Shown here piece by piece: positions 34,987 to 43,837 of a stretch of 64,000 bases of DNA (positions within the stretch are counted from its first letter, which is position 1; each line of letters begins with the position of its first letter). Below the pieces are notes generated by a model. That model was not told the origin of the DNA. It did no database searches and saw nothing but the letters and a program-made list of their open reading frames with translations. The stretch covers positions 1-64,000 of the forward strand of contig JAEZRP010000049.1 in NCBI GenBank assembly GCA_023444095.1, read 5' to 3'. The position numbers were made by a program, and so were the translations under genes. Source of the DNA: Bacillota bacterium (GTDB lineage Bacteria > Bacillota > Clostridia > Christensenellales > Aristaeellaceae).

Positions 34987-35043
34987 TTGCATCCCGCATG
35001 CCCTATATGCTACAATATTAGCACCATATGATTAGGAACCTAA
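34987..35043 (+). promoter_or_regulatory. Promoter and candidate operator of the MATE gene
   Basis: TTGCAT (34987-34992), 18-nt spacer, TACAAT (35011-35016), then the inverted repeat TTAGG-AA-CCTAA (35032-35043) just before the ribosome binding site. Confidence 0.65.
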
Positions 35044-35064
35044 CGGTTTCCGGGAGGCGTGTTT

Positions 35065-36504
35065 GTGCTCGGGAAAATCAAGCAGTTCTTTGGACCCCAG
35101 GACATGACCATCGGAAAGCCCATGACGAACATCGCGAAATTTGCGATTCCGCTTCTGATCGGCAATTTTGCTCAGCAGCTCTACTCGACGGTCGATTCCA
35201 TCGTCGTTGGCCAATACTGCTCCGTCGAGGTCAACGGCTACGACGGCGTGCAGGCGCTCGCGTCCATCGGCGTCTCGATGCCCATCCTGTTTTTGCTCAT
35301 GATCGTTTTTATGTCCATCGGCACCGGCGCGGGCATTCTGGTCGCCCAGCTCTTCGGCGCGCGGGACAAGGCGGGACTTGAAAAATGCATCGGCACCTCC
35401 GTGACCCTGACGTTTCTGGCCTCTGCGCTCCTCACGGTGGTCGGCGTTCCCCTTGCGGGGCCGCTTCTTCACCTCGTCAAAACGCCGGACGCCTACTATG
35501 AGATCGCAAAGGCATACCTTCAGATTATCTTCATCGGCATCATTGGCGGCGGCTTCTACAACATCATCAGCGGCATCCTGCGGGGGCTTGGCGATTCGTT
35601 CTATCCGCTGATGTTCCTTGTGACGGCGGCGCTTCTCAACATCGTTCTGGATTTGTGGTTCGTCATCGGCTTCGGCTGGGGCGTCCCGGGCGCTGCGTGG
35701 GCGACGATCATTGCGCAGGGCGTCTCGGCGATTTTGTGCGTCCTCCGGCTCATGCGAATGAAGGATGTCATCGTCGTCAATAAGAGAAGCCTTACGCTCC
35801 ATAAGGACACCGCGAAGAAGATCCTTCAACTGGGCCTGCCCGCGGGCGCGACCCAGGGCGTGTTCTCCCTCGCGATGCTGTTCGTGCAGACGCTGACCAA
35901 CCAAATGGGTGAATTCGTCCCGGCAATCTCCATCGCGATCATGCGCGTGGACGGCTTTGCGATGATGCCGAACTTTACCTTCGGTCTCGCGATTTCAACT
36001 TACATCGGTCAGAACCTCGGCGCGGGACGGACAGACCGCATCAAGCCCGGCGAGCACGCGGTCTTGAAGCTCGCCCTCGGTTGCTCACTGGTACTGGTGA
36101 TGGCGCTGCTCATCTGGGGCAAGAACATCATTGGCCTGTTCATCAACCCGGAAAACACCGATCCGGATGTGTACGAGAAGGTTTTGTATCTGGGCGGCAT
36201 GGGGATCAGAATCCTCGCGGGCGGGTACCTCGCGATGGCGATCACGCAGATCTACGGCGGCATCCTGCGCGCGGCGGGCGATACCATTTCGCCGATGATC
36301 ATCTCCGTAATTACGACAGTCGGGCTGCGCCTGCCGATCGCCTACGGGCTCGCGTACTTCACGATATCGGACGAATGGCCCAAAGGGCATCCCTACTCGC
36401 TGTTCATTTCGCTCCTGGCCGCGTGGGTGTTCGGCGCGCTGCTCACATATCTCAGGTACCGGCAGGGAAAGTGGAAAAGCATCAAGCTTGTGGGAAGCAA
36501 TTAA
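35065..36504 (+). CDS. MATE family efflux transporter
   Basis: Multidrug or metabolite exporter of 479 aa with about 12 TM helices in two halves. MATE hallmarks: IAKFAIPLLIGNFAQQLYST at TM1, SIVVGQY, and FMSIGTGAGILVAQLFGARD; the second half has QLGLPAGATQGVFSLAML. The GTG at 35065 is 7 nt after GGGAGG and is preferred to the GTG two codons earlier. MATE genes often have a linked MarR or TetR gene; here the neighbour appears degraded. A terminator follows at 36511. Confidence 0.93.
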   Translation: MLGKIKQFFGPQDMTIGKPMTNIAKFAIPLLIGNFAQQLYSTVDSIVVGQYCSVEVNGYDGVQALASIGVSMPILFLLMIVFMSIGTGAGILVAQLFGARDKAGLEKCIGTSVTLTFLASALLTVVGVPLAGPLLHLVKTPDAYYEIAKAYLQIIFIGIIGGGFYNIISGILRGLGDSFYPLMFLVTAALLNIVLDLWFVIGFGWGVPGAAWATIIAQGVSAILCVLRLMRMKDVIVVNKRSLTLHKDTAKKILQLGLPAGATQGVFSLAMLFVQTLTNQMGEFVPAISIAIMRVDGFAMMPNFTFGLAISTYIGQNLGAGRTDRIKPGEHAVLKLALGCSLVLVMALLIWGKNIIGLFINPENTDPDVYEKVLYLGGMGIRILAGGYLAMAITQIYGGILRAAGDTISPMIISVITTVGLRLPIAYGLAYFTISDEWPKGHPYSLFISLLAAWVFGALLTYLRYRQGKWKSIKLVGSN

Positions 36505-36510
36505 CGACCG

Positions 36511-36541
36511 GGGGCCGGACGCCGCGAGGCCCGGCCCCTTT
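36511..36541 (+). terminator. Terminator of the MATE gene
   Basis: GGGGCCGG (36511-36518) pairs with CCGGCCCC (36531-36538) and is followed by TTTCG. It ends 18 nt before sbcD. Confidence 0.7.
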
Positions 36542-36558
36542 CGCATGAAGAGGTACCT

Positions 36559-37680
36559 ATGAAATTCGCGCACATCGCGGATCTGCACATCGGAAAAAAG
36601 CTGCACGAAGTGAGTCTGCTCGCGGATCAGGAAGAGGCGCTTTCGTCCGTGGTCGAAGCGGTGCGTCGAGCGCGGCCCGACTGCGTTCTGATCGCCGGGG
36701 ACGTGTACGACCACCCCGTGCCGGGCGCGGACGCGGTTTCACTGTTCGGCCGCTTTTTGACCGAACTGACCGATTCGGGCGCGCAGGTTTGTATCGTCGG
36801 CGGCAATCACGACTCGCAGGAGCGGCTCTCGTTCGCGGGGCAGATTCTGGCGCGCCAGGGCGTGCACATCGCGGGGCCGTACGCGGGAACGCTGGAATCG
36901 GTCGACATCGCGGGCGCGCGGATTCACCTTCTGCCCTACGTCCGCCCGAAGGAGATCGAGCGGCACTTCGACCGACGGTTCGATTCGTCCGAGGACGCCG
37001 TCGCGGCCATCCTCGCCCGGGCGGAGATCGACCCATCCCGCGTGAATGTGCTCGTCACCCACCTGTTCGCCTCGGCGCGCGGGGAAAGGGCCGAGACTTG
37101 CGATTCGGAGATCAACCCCGTGGGCGGGCTCTCCGAGGTAGACGCCGCGCTGTTCGATCCCTTCGCCTACGTCGCGCTCGGCCATCTGCACGCGCCGCAG
37201 CGCGTCGGGCGCGACCGCGTGCGCTACTCCGGCTCGCTGATGAAATACTCCTTCTCCGAGGCGCGCCACAGGAAGAGCTTCGTCCTCGGCGAGGTGACGG
37301 CGGACGGCGTCTCCTTCGCGCTCGTCCCCGTGCGCGAAAAGCACGGCATGCGGGAGCTTAGGGGGCGGCTCTCGGACCTCCTCAAACCGGAGGTCGTCTC
37401 GGCGGGCGACGTGGAGGACTATATCCGCGCGACGCTGACGGACGAGATTCCGCCCGTGTCGCCCATGGAGCGGCTTTCGGCCGCCTACAGAAACGTGCTC
37501 CGGCTCGAACTCTCGGGCAACGCGGCACCCGTCGAGGAAGCGCCCGAGATCGCGGCCCGCGCGCCCATGGAACTGTTTTCCGAATTCTTCGCGCGCACGA
37601 ACGGGAGCGAAATGACGGACGGGATGACAAAAATGGCGGCTGACGCGTTCGACGCCGCGCGGGAGGGGATGGATTCGTGA
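36559..37680 (+). CDS. sbcD: Exonuclease SbcCD, nuclease subunit SbcD
   Basis: Mre11-type nuclease of 373 aa that cuts DNA hairpins and blocked ends with SbcC. The calcineurin-like metal motifs appear in order: DLHIGKKL, GDVYDHPVPG, GGNHDSQERL, VTHLFA and ALGHLHAPQ. The C-terminal 100 aa form the capping/SbcC-contact region. GAAGAGG precedes the ATG at 36559. The stop overlaps the sbcC start as GTGA. Confidence 0.95.
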   Translation: MKFAHIADLHIGKKLHEVSLLADQEEALSSVVEAVRRARPDCVLIAGDVYDHPVPGADAVSLFGRFLTELTDSGAQVCIVGGNHDSQERLSFAGQILARQGVHIAGPYAGTLESVDIAGARIHLLPYVRPKEIERHFDRRFDSSEDAVAAILARAEIDPSRVNVLVTHLFASARGERAETCDSEINPVGGLSEVDAALFDPFAYVALGHLHAPQRVGRDRVRYSGSLMKYSFSEARHRKSFVLGEVTADGVSFALVPVREKHGMRELRGRLSDLLKPEVVSAGDVEDYIRATLTDEIPPVSPMERLSAAYRNVLRLELSGNAAPVEEAPEIAARAPMELFSEFFARTNGSEMTDGMTKMAADAFDAAREGMDS

Positions 37681-40600
37681 AGCCAGTCTACCTCGAAATG
37701 CAGGCGTTCGGCTCGTACGCGCAAAGAACCGCGCTCGACATGGCGAAGCTGGGCGAGAGCGGACTCTACCTCATCTCCGGCGACACGGGCGCGGGCAAGA
37801 CCACCATCTTCGACGCGGTCACCTACGCGCTCTACGGCCGCGCGAGCGGCGACGCGCGGGGGGACGCGCGCGTGCTCCGGAGCGACACCGCCCCGCCCGA
37901 CGCGGAGACTTACGTTCTCCTCCGCTTTTCGCACGGCGGGAAGGCCTACGAGGCGCGGCGCAATATGGAGTACATGCGGCCCGCGCGCCGGGGCGGCGGT
38001 ATGACGCCCGAAAAGGACAACGCGGTTCTGCGGTACCCCGACGGAACGGTCGTCGAGGGTGCGCGGCGCGTAGACGCCGCCGTGGAGGCGCTCCTCGGCA
38101 TCCGTTACGAGCACTTTTCAAAGATCATGATGATCGCGCAGGGCGAGTTCAACCGGCTCCTGATGGCGGACACGCAGGACCGGGAGCCGATCCTGCGCGC
38201 CATCTTCGACACCCGGGTGTACGAGCTCTTCCAGCGCGAGCTCGCGGCCCGCGCCGCCGCGCTCGGAAAGGAGCACGCTCCGCTCAAGGCGCTCATCGAG
38301 GCGCGGTTCGCGCAGGCAGATCTGCCGGAAGGCACGGAACTCGCGCCGTCCGCCTACCGCGCGGGCGAATTTCTGGCGCTCCTGCGCGCGAGCCTGGAAA
38401 CCGACGAACAGCGCCGCGCCGAAGCGCGCGCACGGCGGGAGGCACAGGCGCGGGCGCTGGACGACGCGATCGCGAGAATCGCCGACGCGAAAAAGCGGAA
38501 CGCGGACTTTGACGCGCTCGAAAAAAGCGAAAGGGCGCTTTCGGAGCTTTCCGCGCGCGCCGGAGAGATTTCCGGCATGCGGGAGGAGCTCGCGCGCGCG
38601 GAGCGCGCCGGGCGGATCGTTGGAGCGGATCGCGCGCGTTCAGACGTCCGTTCCCTCATCCGGGAAGGGATGCGCGACCTCGAGGCCGTTCGCGCGGAGG
38701 GGCAGAGGCTCGCCGCGCGGCAGACGGTCCTTCGAAATGAGCTGGATGAGATCGAAGCGGGGCGCGGAGAGGCCGACGATGCCCGCGCCCGGGCAATCCG
38801 GATCGAAGCTCTTTTGCCGAAATACGCCGAGATGGACGATCTGCGCGCGCGCCTCAAGGCGGCGGAGGACGACCGGAAAGCCGCGGAAGCGGCGGCGGAC
38901 GCGGCGCGCGCGGACGCCGAAAAGTTCGGCGTGCGAATCGCGGAGATCGACGCGCGCAGAAAGGACACCGGGCGCGCGGGCGTCCAGCTCGCGCAGGAGG
39001 AAAACGTCCGCCGAACCGCCCTCGAGAAGGCGGAGCGGGTGGAAAAGCTGAATCGGAAGCTCGCCGGGCTGAAGGCGGATCGCTTGGCGTACGATGAAGC
39101 GCGCGCCGCCGCCGCGCGCGCGCTCGACGAGGAGCGGAAGGCGTCGCGCGTTCACGAGGAGGTCCGACGCGCGTTCCTCGCCGCGCAGGCGGGGATTCTG
39201 GCCGTCGCGCTCGCGGATGGCGATCCCTGCCCGGTCTGCGGCTCTCGCGAACACCCCTCCCCCGCGCGCCTCTCCGCCGAAGCCCCGGACCAGACCACTC
39301 TCGAGCGGGCGGAGCGCGCGCTCGAGGGCGTCCGCGCTACTTCCCAAAAGATTGTCGCCGAGGCGCAGGCCACGCGCAGGTCGCTCGCGGAGCGGTTCGA
39401 GGAATTAAAGGAGGAGTACGCCGCGCTCGCGGGCGCGGAAGGTGCGTCCCTCGCGGACATGCTTGCGCGCCTCGACGCGTTGGGTGCGGAGCTCTCAGAC
39501 GCCGCGCGCGCCGCGCGGACGAGCTGTCTCAAGTGGCGGGCGCTCGCGGACGAGGACGCGCGGCTCGCAACGGAGCGGGACGGCCTGACCGCGCGGCTGC
39601 CCAGCCTTCAGCGCGCGCGGGAAACGCGGGAGCGGGAGCGGGAGAAGCTCACCGCCGCGGCGCGTTCCCATGCGGACGCGCTAGCCCGGATCGAGGCCGA
39701 GGCGGAGTTCCCCGACGGGAGCGCCGCCGCACGCGCCGCGATGGCCCTCCGCGCGTCGGTCGCGGCGTGGGAGGTGGCGCGCAAAGGCACGGCCGAAGTG
39801 CTATCCGCGTGTGAGGCGGCCATCACCTCCGGCGCGGATCGCGCGAAGTTGCTTGCGGAGCAACTCGCGGCGCGCCGCGCGGACGAGGAAGCGCGCGAAG
39901 CCGCGTTTGCTAGCGCCGTCGCGGGCGCGGGCTTCCGGGATGAGGCGGACTACCGCGCGGCGGGGCTCTCCCCGGAGCAGACGGACGCGCTGCGCGCGGC
40001 GGTCGACATGCACGACCGGGCGGTTTACCACCACGAGAGCGCGGCGCGGGCACTGCACGATACGCTCGCGGGCAAGTCGCGGGCCGACGAGGCTGCGCTC
40101 GACGCCGCCCGGACTTCCGCGCGAAGGGCGCTCGACGAGGCGGCCTCCGCAGAGGACGAAATCGCGCGCCGGATGGAGCGGAACGCGCGCACGGCGCGCG
40201 AGACCGCCCGCGACGCCGATCGATTCGTCGCCCTCGACGCGCGCTACGCGGAGGCGCTTTTGCTCGCGGACGTCGCGGGGGGGAAGAGCCACCGGGGAAT
40301 CGGCAAGATCACATTCGAGCGCTACATCCTGATCGACCACTTTACGCGCGTGCTTCGGCAGGCGAACCACCGGCTCCTCTCCATGACCGGCGGACGCTTC
40401 GAGCTGGTCCGCGCGAGAGAGGCGGAGGACCTGCGCTCCCAGACGGGCCTCGAACTCAACGCGCTCGACCGATTCACTGGCCGCGAGCGCAGCGTGCGTT
40501 CCCTCTCCGGCGGCGAATCGTTTATGGCCTCGCTCGCCCTCGCCCTCGGTTTCGCGGACGTCATCCGCCACATGGCGGGCGGCGCGGCGGCGGATGCGCT

Positions 40601-40790
40601 CTTCGTCGACGAGGGCTTCGGTTCCCTCGACGCCGAGACGCTCGATCAGGTCGTGTCCGTGCTCTGCGCGCTCGCAGGCTCCGACAAGCTCATCGGCATC
40701 ATCTCCCACGTCGCCGAACTCAAGAGCCGCATCGACCGCCGCGTGCTCGTCCGCAGAACGCGCGAGGGGAGCAGCGCAGAGATCGAGTAG
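37677..40790 (+). CDS. sbcC: Exonuclease SbcCD, ATPase subunit SbcC
   Basis: Rad50-type SMC-like ATPase of 1037 aa. Walker A GDTGAGKTTIFDAV near 35, two long Ala/Glu/Arg-rich coiled-coil arms, the zinc hook CPVCG near 517 at the apex, then the ABC signature SLSGGESFMASLALALGFAD near 942 and Walker B ALFVDEGFGSLD near 977. The start is GTG at 37677 in the GTGA overlap with sbcD. The coiled coils are exceptionally GC-rich, which creates long antisense frames with no homology. Confidence 0.95.
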   Translation: MKPVYLEMQAFGSYAQRTALDMAKLGESGLYLISGDTGAGKTTIFDAVTYALYGRASGDARGDARVLRSDTAPPDAETYVLLRFSHGGKAYEARRNMEYMRPARRGGGMTPEKDNAVLRYPDGTVVEGARRVDAAVEALLGIRYEHFSKIMMIAQGEFNRLLMADTQDREPILRAIFDTRVYELFQRELAARAAALGKEHAPLKALIEARFAQADLPEGTELAPSAYRAGEFLALLRASLETDEQRRAEARARREAQARALDDAIARIADAKKRNADFDALEKSERALSELSARAGEISGMREELARAERAGRIVGADRARSDVRSLIREGMRDLEAVRAEGQRLAARQTVLRNELDEIEAGRGEADDARARAIRIEALLPKYAEMDDLRARLKAAEDDRKAAEAAADAARADAEKFGVRIAEIDARRKDTGRAGVQLAQEENVRRTALEKAERVEKLNRKLAGLKADRLAYDEARAAAARALDEERKASRVHEEVRRAFLAAQAGILAVALADGDPCPVCGSREHPSPARLSAEAPDQTTLERAERALEGVRATSQKIVAEAQATRRSLAERFEELKEEYAALAGAEGASLADMLARLDALGAELSDAARAARTSCLKWRALADEDARLATERDGLTARLPSLQRARETREREREKLTAAARSHADALARIEAEAEFPDGSAAARAAMALRASVAAWEVARKGTAEVLSACEAAITSGADRAKLLAEQLAARRADEEAREAAFASAVAGAGFRDEADYRAAGLSPEQTDALRAAVDMHDRAVYHHESAARALHDTLAGKSRADEAALDAARTSARRALDEAASAEDEIARRMERNARTARETARDADRFVALDARYAEALLLADVAGGKSHRGIGKITFERYILIDHFTRVLRQANHRLLSMTGGRFELVRAREAEDLRSQTGLELNALDRFTGRERSVRSLSGGESFMASLALALGFADVIRHMAGGAAADALFVDEGFGSLDAETLDQVVSVLCALAGSDKLIGIISHVAELKSRIDRRVLVRRTREGSSAEIE

Positions 40791-40813
40791 TCCTGCTAAA
40801 GAGCCAAAAAAGT

Positions 40814-40841
40814 TCGACGGCCCGGATTGAAATCCGGGCGT
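40814..40841 (-). terminator. Terminator between sbcC and the small minus-strand gene
   Basis: GCCCGGATT / AATCCGGGC hairpin (40820-40839), extended by CGAC/GTCG, with ACTTTTTTGG after it on the minus strand. It may also stop sbcC transcripts. Confidence 0.75.
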
Positions 40842-40855
40842 CGGCGAACAATCGG

Positions 40856-41209
40856 TTATGGATCCTTTTTCTTTGACTTTGAGCGCGCGCCAGTCGCTGT
40901 CGTTCCTTTTGCCTGCTTCTTCGATGCGGGCTTCGTTCGCGCGTCGCGCACACGCTCGATGCAATGCTGGATGACGCGCGCATCCTCGGCCTCCTGTCCC
41001 AGCTTCCACGCGCACAGATCCTGGCGCGCACATTGGGAGAGTGCCTCGTCGTCCGTGGTCAGGAAGCGGTCGAACGCCTCCGGGTAGTGAAACGCGCGCG
41101 TTCCGTTGTCCTGAAATTGGATCCGGATGACGCCGTTCTCGCAGGATAGGACGATCCCGTCGCCAAACCGACGATGCGTCACGCGCCTGTCGATCATCTC
41201 CATTCGCAT
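40856..41209 (-). CDS. Small protein with a beta-barrel-like N-terminus
   Basis: Protein of 117 aa. Residues 5-50 (VTHRRFGDGIVLSCENGVIR, NGTRAFHYPEAFDRFLTT) resemble the short 'V.H..FG.G.V....' domain found in Clostridial hypothetical proteins and at the ends of some DNA-processing enzymes. The tail is Lys/Thr-rich and probably binds nucleic acid non-specifically. The ATG at 41207-41209 has GGGAGC 1-2 nt before it; other in-frame ATGs are close by. A TATAAT at about 41237 could be the -10 box. Function unknown. Confidence 0.7.
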   Translation of the reverse strand: MRMEMIDRRVTHRRFGDGIVLSCENGVIRIQFQDNGTRAFHYPEAFDRFLTTDDEALSQCARQDLCAWKLGQEAEDARVIQHCIERVRDARTKPASKKQAKGTTATGARSKSKKKDP

Positions 41210-41387
41210 CGCTCCCTTCCGATTCGTTAAGAACATTATAACATAAAAGAATACACAGCGAAAGCACAGCGGGAGGCCCTATGTTGCGTTTCGTCGTCCA
41301 TACCTACAAAATTTTATCGTTTATGTTGTGCAAATAGACGAATCGATGGAGATGGAGAATATTGACGCCACAGGCGGTGAGAGGGAT

Positions 41388-41421
41388 GCGCTCCGCCGGG
41401 AACCGGAGCAAAGCGGAGCGC
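41388..41421 (-). terminator. Hairpin after the zinc-ribbon gene
   Basis: Perfect 9-bp arms GCGCTCCGC (41388-41396) and GCGGAGCGC (41413-41421) ten nucleotides beyond the zinc-ribbon stop codon. No good T-run follows, so termination is uncertain. Confidence 0.45.
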
Positions 41422-41430
41422 GATCGAAAA

Positions 41431-41658
41431 TCAATTGTTGAGCAGGAAATCGAGGATGTTCATGCCGCGCGCGGTCTGCGCGCGATAGAGCTCGGTGTAG
41501 CCGCATCCTTCGCACGAGACGGTGATGAACTTCTTGTTCTGGATGTCGAAGATTTTCGCGAAGTTGCCGCCCGTCGCCTGAAACTGGTCGCTCACGTACG
41601 ACTTGCAGCCGCACTTCGGGCAGGAATACTGGATCTTTTCACTTTCCTGATATGCCAT
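41431..41658 (-). CDS. Small zinc-ribbon protein
   Basis: Protein of 75 aa with two CxxC knuckles (YSCPKCGCKSYVSD and VSCEGCGYTELYRA) and a MNILDFLLNN tail. This is the COG3478-like zinc-ribbon family of predicted nucleic-acid-binding proteins. AAGGGGGAC precedes the ATG. TACAAT about 27 nt upstream (near 41691) and TATAAT near 41703 are possible -10 boxes. Function unknown. Confidence 0.85.
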   Translation of the reverse strand: MAYQESEKIQYSCPKCGCKSYVSDQFQATGGNFAKIFDIQNKKFITVSCEGCGYTELYRAQTARGMNILDFLLNN

Positions 41659-41716
41659 GAAGACGTCCCCCTTGATGCCGATTCATCCTATTGTACCACG
41701 ATTATACCACGAAAAG

Positions 41717-41742
41717 CCGCCCGGCGCACGCGCGCCGGGCGG
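41717..41742 (-). terminator. Terminator of the XRE-desulfoferrodoxin-like gene
   Basis: 11-bp perfect arms (41717-41727 and 41732-41742) with CTTTTCG after them on the minus strand. Confidence 0.8.
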
Positions 41743-41759
41743 TTGCAACCGATATTCGA

Positions 41760-42344
41760 TCAGATCTGCATTTGGAACAGCCCGTCCCTCACGCAGTTCC
41801 ACACGAGCCGACCCCGGCTCCGGAGCGGGAAGCGCGCTTCGGCGTGCCACTCGGGGTACTGGCGATTGAGCGCGACGGCGCTCGGCGTGAGAAGCGCGAT
41901 GAAGTTCACGTGGTGATCCTTGTCCATGGGATGGCCGATCGTGACGTACCGCTCGCCGTCCACGGTTTCGACGCGCGCCTCATGCGCGGGGTCGGGCGTT
42001 TTCGGGGTCATGGGTTCAAGCGTGCGCCCGCAGCACGCGACGAACGCGGGCGTCGCGCTCATCATGAAATTGCCACACGCGGGACAGAAGTAAAACGAGG
42101 ATTTTTTCATGTTGCCTCCGGCCTGTTCGTTTTCAGGGAGGCTTCCCTCGAGCAGATCCTCCACGCGCGCGCCGAGCTCCCGCGCCAGCACAGTGAGCGT
42201 GCCAACGTCCGGCAGTCCCCCGCCGCGTTCCCACTTCGACACCGCGCGGTCGGTCACGTTCAGCCTTTGCGCGAGCATGAGCTGGGTAAGCCCCAGCTCC
42301 AGCCTGCGCGCGCGAATGAGCGCGCCCGTTCGCCTTGGGTCCAT
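41760..42344 (-). CDS. XRE regulator fused to a desulfoferrodoxin-like domain
   Basis: Protein of 194 aa. Residues 1-65 are an XRE helix-turn-helix (LIRARRLELGLTQLMLAQRL, VTDRAVSKWERGGGLPDV). After a linker comes a zinc- or iron-binding knuckle (FYFCPACGNFMMSA, FVACCGRTLEPM) and then HPMDKDHHVNFIALLTPSAV, very like the iron-centre region of superoxide reductase/desulfoferrodoxin. It may be a metal- or redox-sensing repressor (inference). GGGAGG lies 8 nt before the ATG. No obvious target operon is adjacent. Confidence 0.85.
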   Translation of the reverse strand: MDPRRTGALIRARRLELGLTQLMLAQRLNVTDRAVSKWERGGGLPDVGTLTVLARELGARVEDLLEGSLPENEQAGGNMKKSSFYFCPACGNFMMSATPAFVACCGRTLEPMTPKTPDPAHEARVETVDGERYVTIGHPMDKDHHVNFIALLTPSAVALNRQYPEWHAEARFPLRSRGRLVWNCVRDGLFQMQI

Positions 42345-42410
42345 TCAGATCGCCTCCCAACGAGCAGTTTATCAGAGACGCGGCCTTTGCGCAACAAACG
42401 GAGCGTTGGG

Positions 42411-43304
42411 TCAGTCTCTCCAGACGTTGTACGTCGCGTACGGGCGCATGCCAATGGAGTAGTAGAATTGCTGGCTAGAACCGACCACGGCGAGCCGCGC
42501 GCCCATTTCGGCCGCGCGGCGGATGCCCTCCAGCACCACCGCCTTTCCGAGCCCCTTCCTGCGGTGATCGGGATCGGTCGCGACGGGCTCGACGACCGCG
42601 AAGCCCGCGCGGGGCTCGTACCACATGCCGCAATAGGCGCAGAAATTGCCGTCCGGGGCGACGGCGGCGATCTTGAGGCAGAGATCGACGTTCTCGCGCA
42701 GCATTTCCCCGTCGGCGCCGCACCACGAGATCCGCCGGGCGTCCTCGTACGCGCCCTCGCCGTTCATCTCATGGTTGAAGCCCTTCCACAAAACGCGCCC
42801 ATACTGGTACATGTCGTAGGTTTCCTTCATGTCGGTAATCCGGTAGCCCGCCGGGAGCGCATAATCGAGGCTCGTCTGGCCGATCAACAGCGCCGCGTCG
42901 CGCTCCGTATCCGGCGTGGGCGTGAGCCCCGCCGCAGCCGCGAGCGCCTGGTATTCCCGATCGGTCTCGGGAATGACGACGCGCAGTCCGCCGTTCTCTC
43001 CGCGCATGTTTTCCCGCGCGTAGGCGAGCATCTCGCGCCGGAGGGATTCATAGCCGGGCAGGCACATGAGAAAGCTGTCCCCAGGCACGCAATCGAACAG
43101 CGCCGCGCCCACCGCGCGCCCGTTCTCCGTCCACAGCCCCATGCGGCCGATCTCTGAGGTCTTGAGGTAGCCATGCGTCGTCGCCCAATCCCAGCGCGCG
43201 TAGGTGAACTCGCGGTATCCGATGGTCAGAAGCATCTCCCGCACTGCGCGGTAGTCCGGCGTGATCCCCGGTTCCGATGTATAATTCCTGAATACGATTG
43301 ACAT
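42411..43304 (-). CDS. GNAT family N-acetyltransferase
   Basis: Protein of 297 aa with a C-terminal GNAT domain: FCAYCGMWYEPRAGFAVVEP, then the acetyl-CoA motif VATDPDHRRKGLGKAVVLEG and GSSQQFYYSIGM. The N-terminal 150 residues look like a degenerate second GNAT fold. The acceptor is unknown. The ATG at 43302-43304 overlaps the -35 box of the divergent GNAT promoter, so the two genes may interfere in transcription. Confidence 0.88.
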   Translation of the reverse strand: MSIVFRNYTSEPGITPDYRAVREMLLTIGYREFTYARWDWATTHGYLKTSEIGRMGLWTENGRAVGAALFDCVPGDSFLMCLPGYESLRREMLAYARENMRGENGGLRVVIPETDREYQALAAAAGLTPTPDTERDAALLIGQTSLDYALPAGYRITDMKETYDMYQYGRVLWKGFNHEMNGEGAYEDARRISWCGADGEMLRENVDLCLKIAAVAPDGNFCAYCGMWYEPRAGFAVVEPVATDPDHRRKGLGKAVVLEGIRRAAEMGARLAVVGSSQQFYYSIGMRPYATYNVWRD

Positions 43305-43326
43305 AAATATGCCTCCAGTGTATAAT
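43298..43326 (+). promoter_or_regulatory. Promoter of the second GNAT gene
   Basis: Perfect consensus: TTGACA (43298-43303), 17-nt spacer, TATAAT (43321-43326). The start codon follows 20 nt later. Confidence 0.88.
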
Positions 43327-43345
43327 TATGCATGAGGTGATTGGT

Positions 43346-43783
43346 ATGATTCGCCTGATGGCGATCGCGGACTACGAGGATGTGCGGGCCCTGTGGGAGC
43401 GCACGGAGGGAATGGGCTTAAACGACGTCGACGATTCGCGCGCGGGGATCGCAAAGTATCTCGCACGCAATCCGACCACCTGCTTTGTGAGCGTCGAAGG
43501 CGGCGCGCTGAACGGGGTAATCCTGGCGGGACACGACGGGCGGCGGGGGTACATCCATCACACGGCGGTGGAGAAGTCCGCGCGCGGCGCGGGAATCGGG
43601 CGCGCGCTTGTGGACGCGGCGCTCGCGGCGCTCTTTGCCGAGGGGATCTCGAAGGTCGCGCTGGTGGTGTTTCAAAGAAACGAGATCGGAAACGGGTTCT
43701 GGGAAAGGATGGGTTTTTCGATGCGGACGGACCTCAATTACCGCAACCGCGCGCTGCGGGAACTCGTGCGGATGGATACGTGA
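43346..43783 (+). CDS. GNAT family N-acetyltransferase
   Basis: Compact GNAT enzyme of 145 aa. The acetyl-CoA motif is VEKSARGAGIGRALVDAALA near residues 75-94, and the end (VVFQRNEIGNGFWERMGFSM) is standard. The ATG at 43346 has GAGGTG 6 nt upstream; the earlier ATG at 43328 lies right at the -10 box. Divergent from the other GNAT gene. A hairpin terminator follows. Confidence 0.9.
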   Translation: MIRLMAIADYEDVRALWERTEGMGLNDVDDSRAGIAKYLARNPTTCFVSVEGGALNGVILAGHDGRRGYIHHTAVEKSARGAGIGRALVDAALAALFAEGISKVALVVFQRNEIGNGFWERMGFSMRTDLNYRNRALRELVRMDT

Positions 43784-43795
43784 GGATTCAGCAAA

Positions 43796-43825
43796 GGCGT
43801 CCGGCACATCGGACGCCCGTCTTTA
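43796..43825 (+). terminator. Terminator of the second GNAT gene
   Basis: GGCGTCCG (43796-43803) and CGGACGCC (43810-43817) form a hairpin followed by CGTCTTTAAG. Confidence 0.7.
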
Positions 43826-43837
43826 AGAGTTCCACGT

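Noticed and set aside
34310..35035. 241-aa plus-strand frame between the HtrA and MATE genes
   Set aside because: It starts inside the terminator hairpin with no ribosome binding site and is read against the minus-strand promoter. Its C-terminal part runs through AT-rich regulatory DNA.
39801..41267. 488-aa minus-strand frame over the end of sbcC and the small gene
   Set aside because: Antisense to the SbcC coiled coil and ABC signature, with low-complexity composition.
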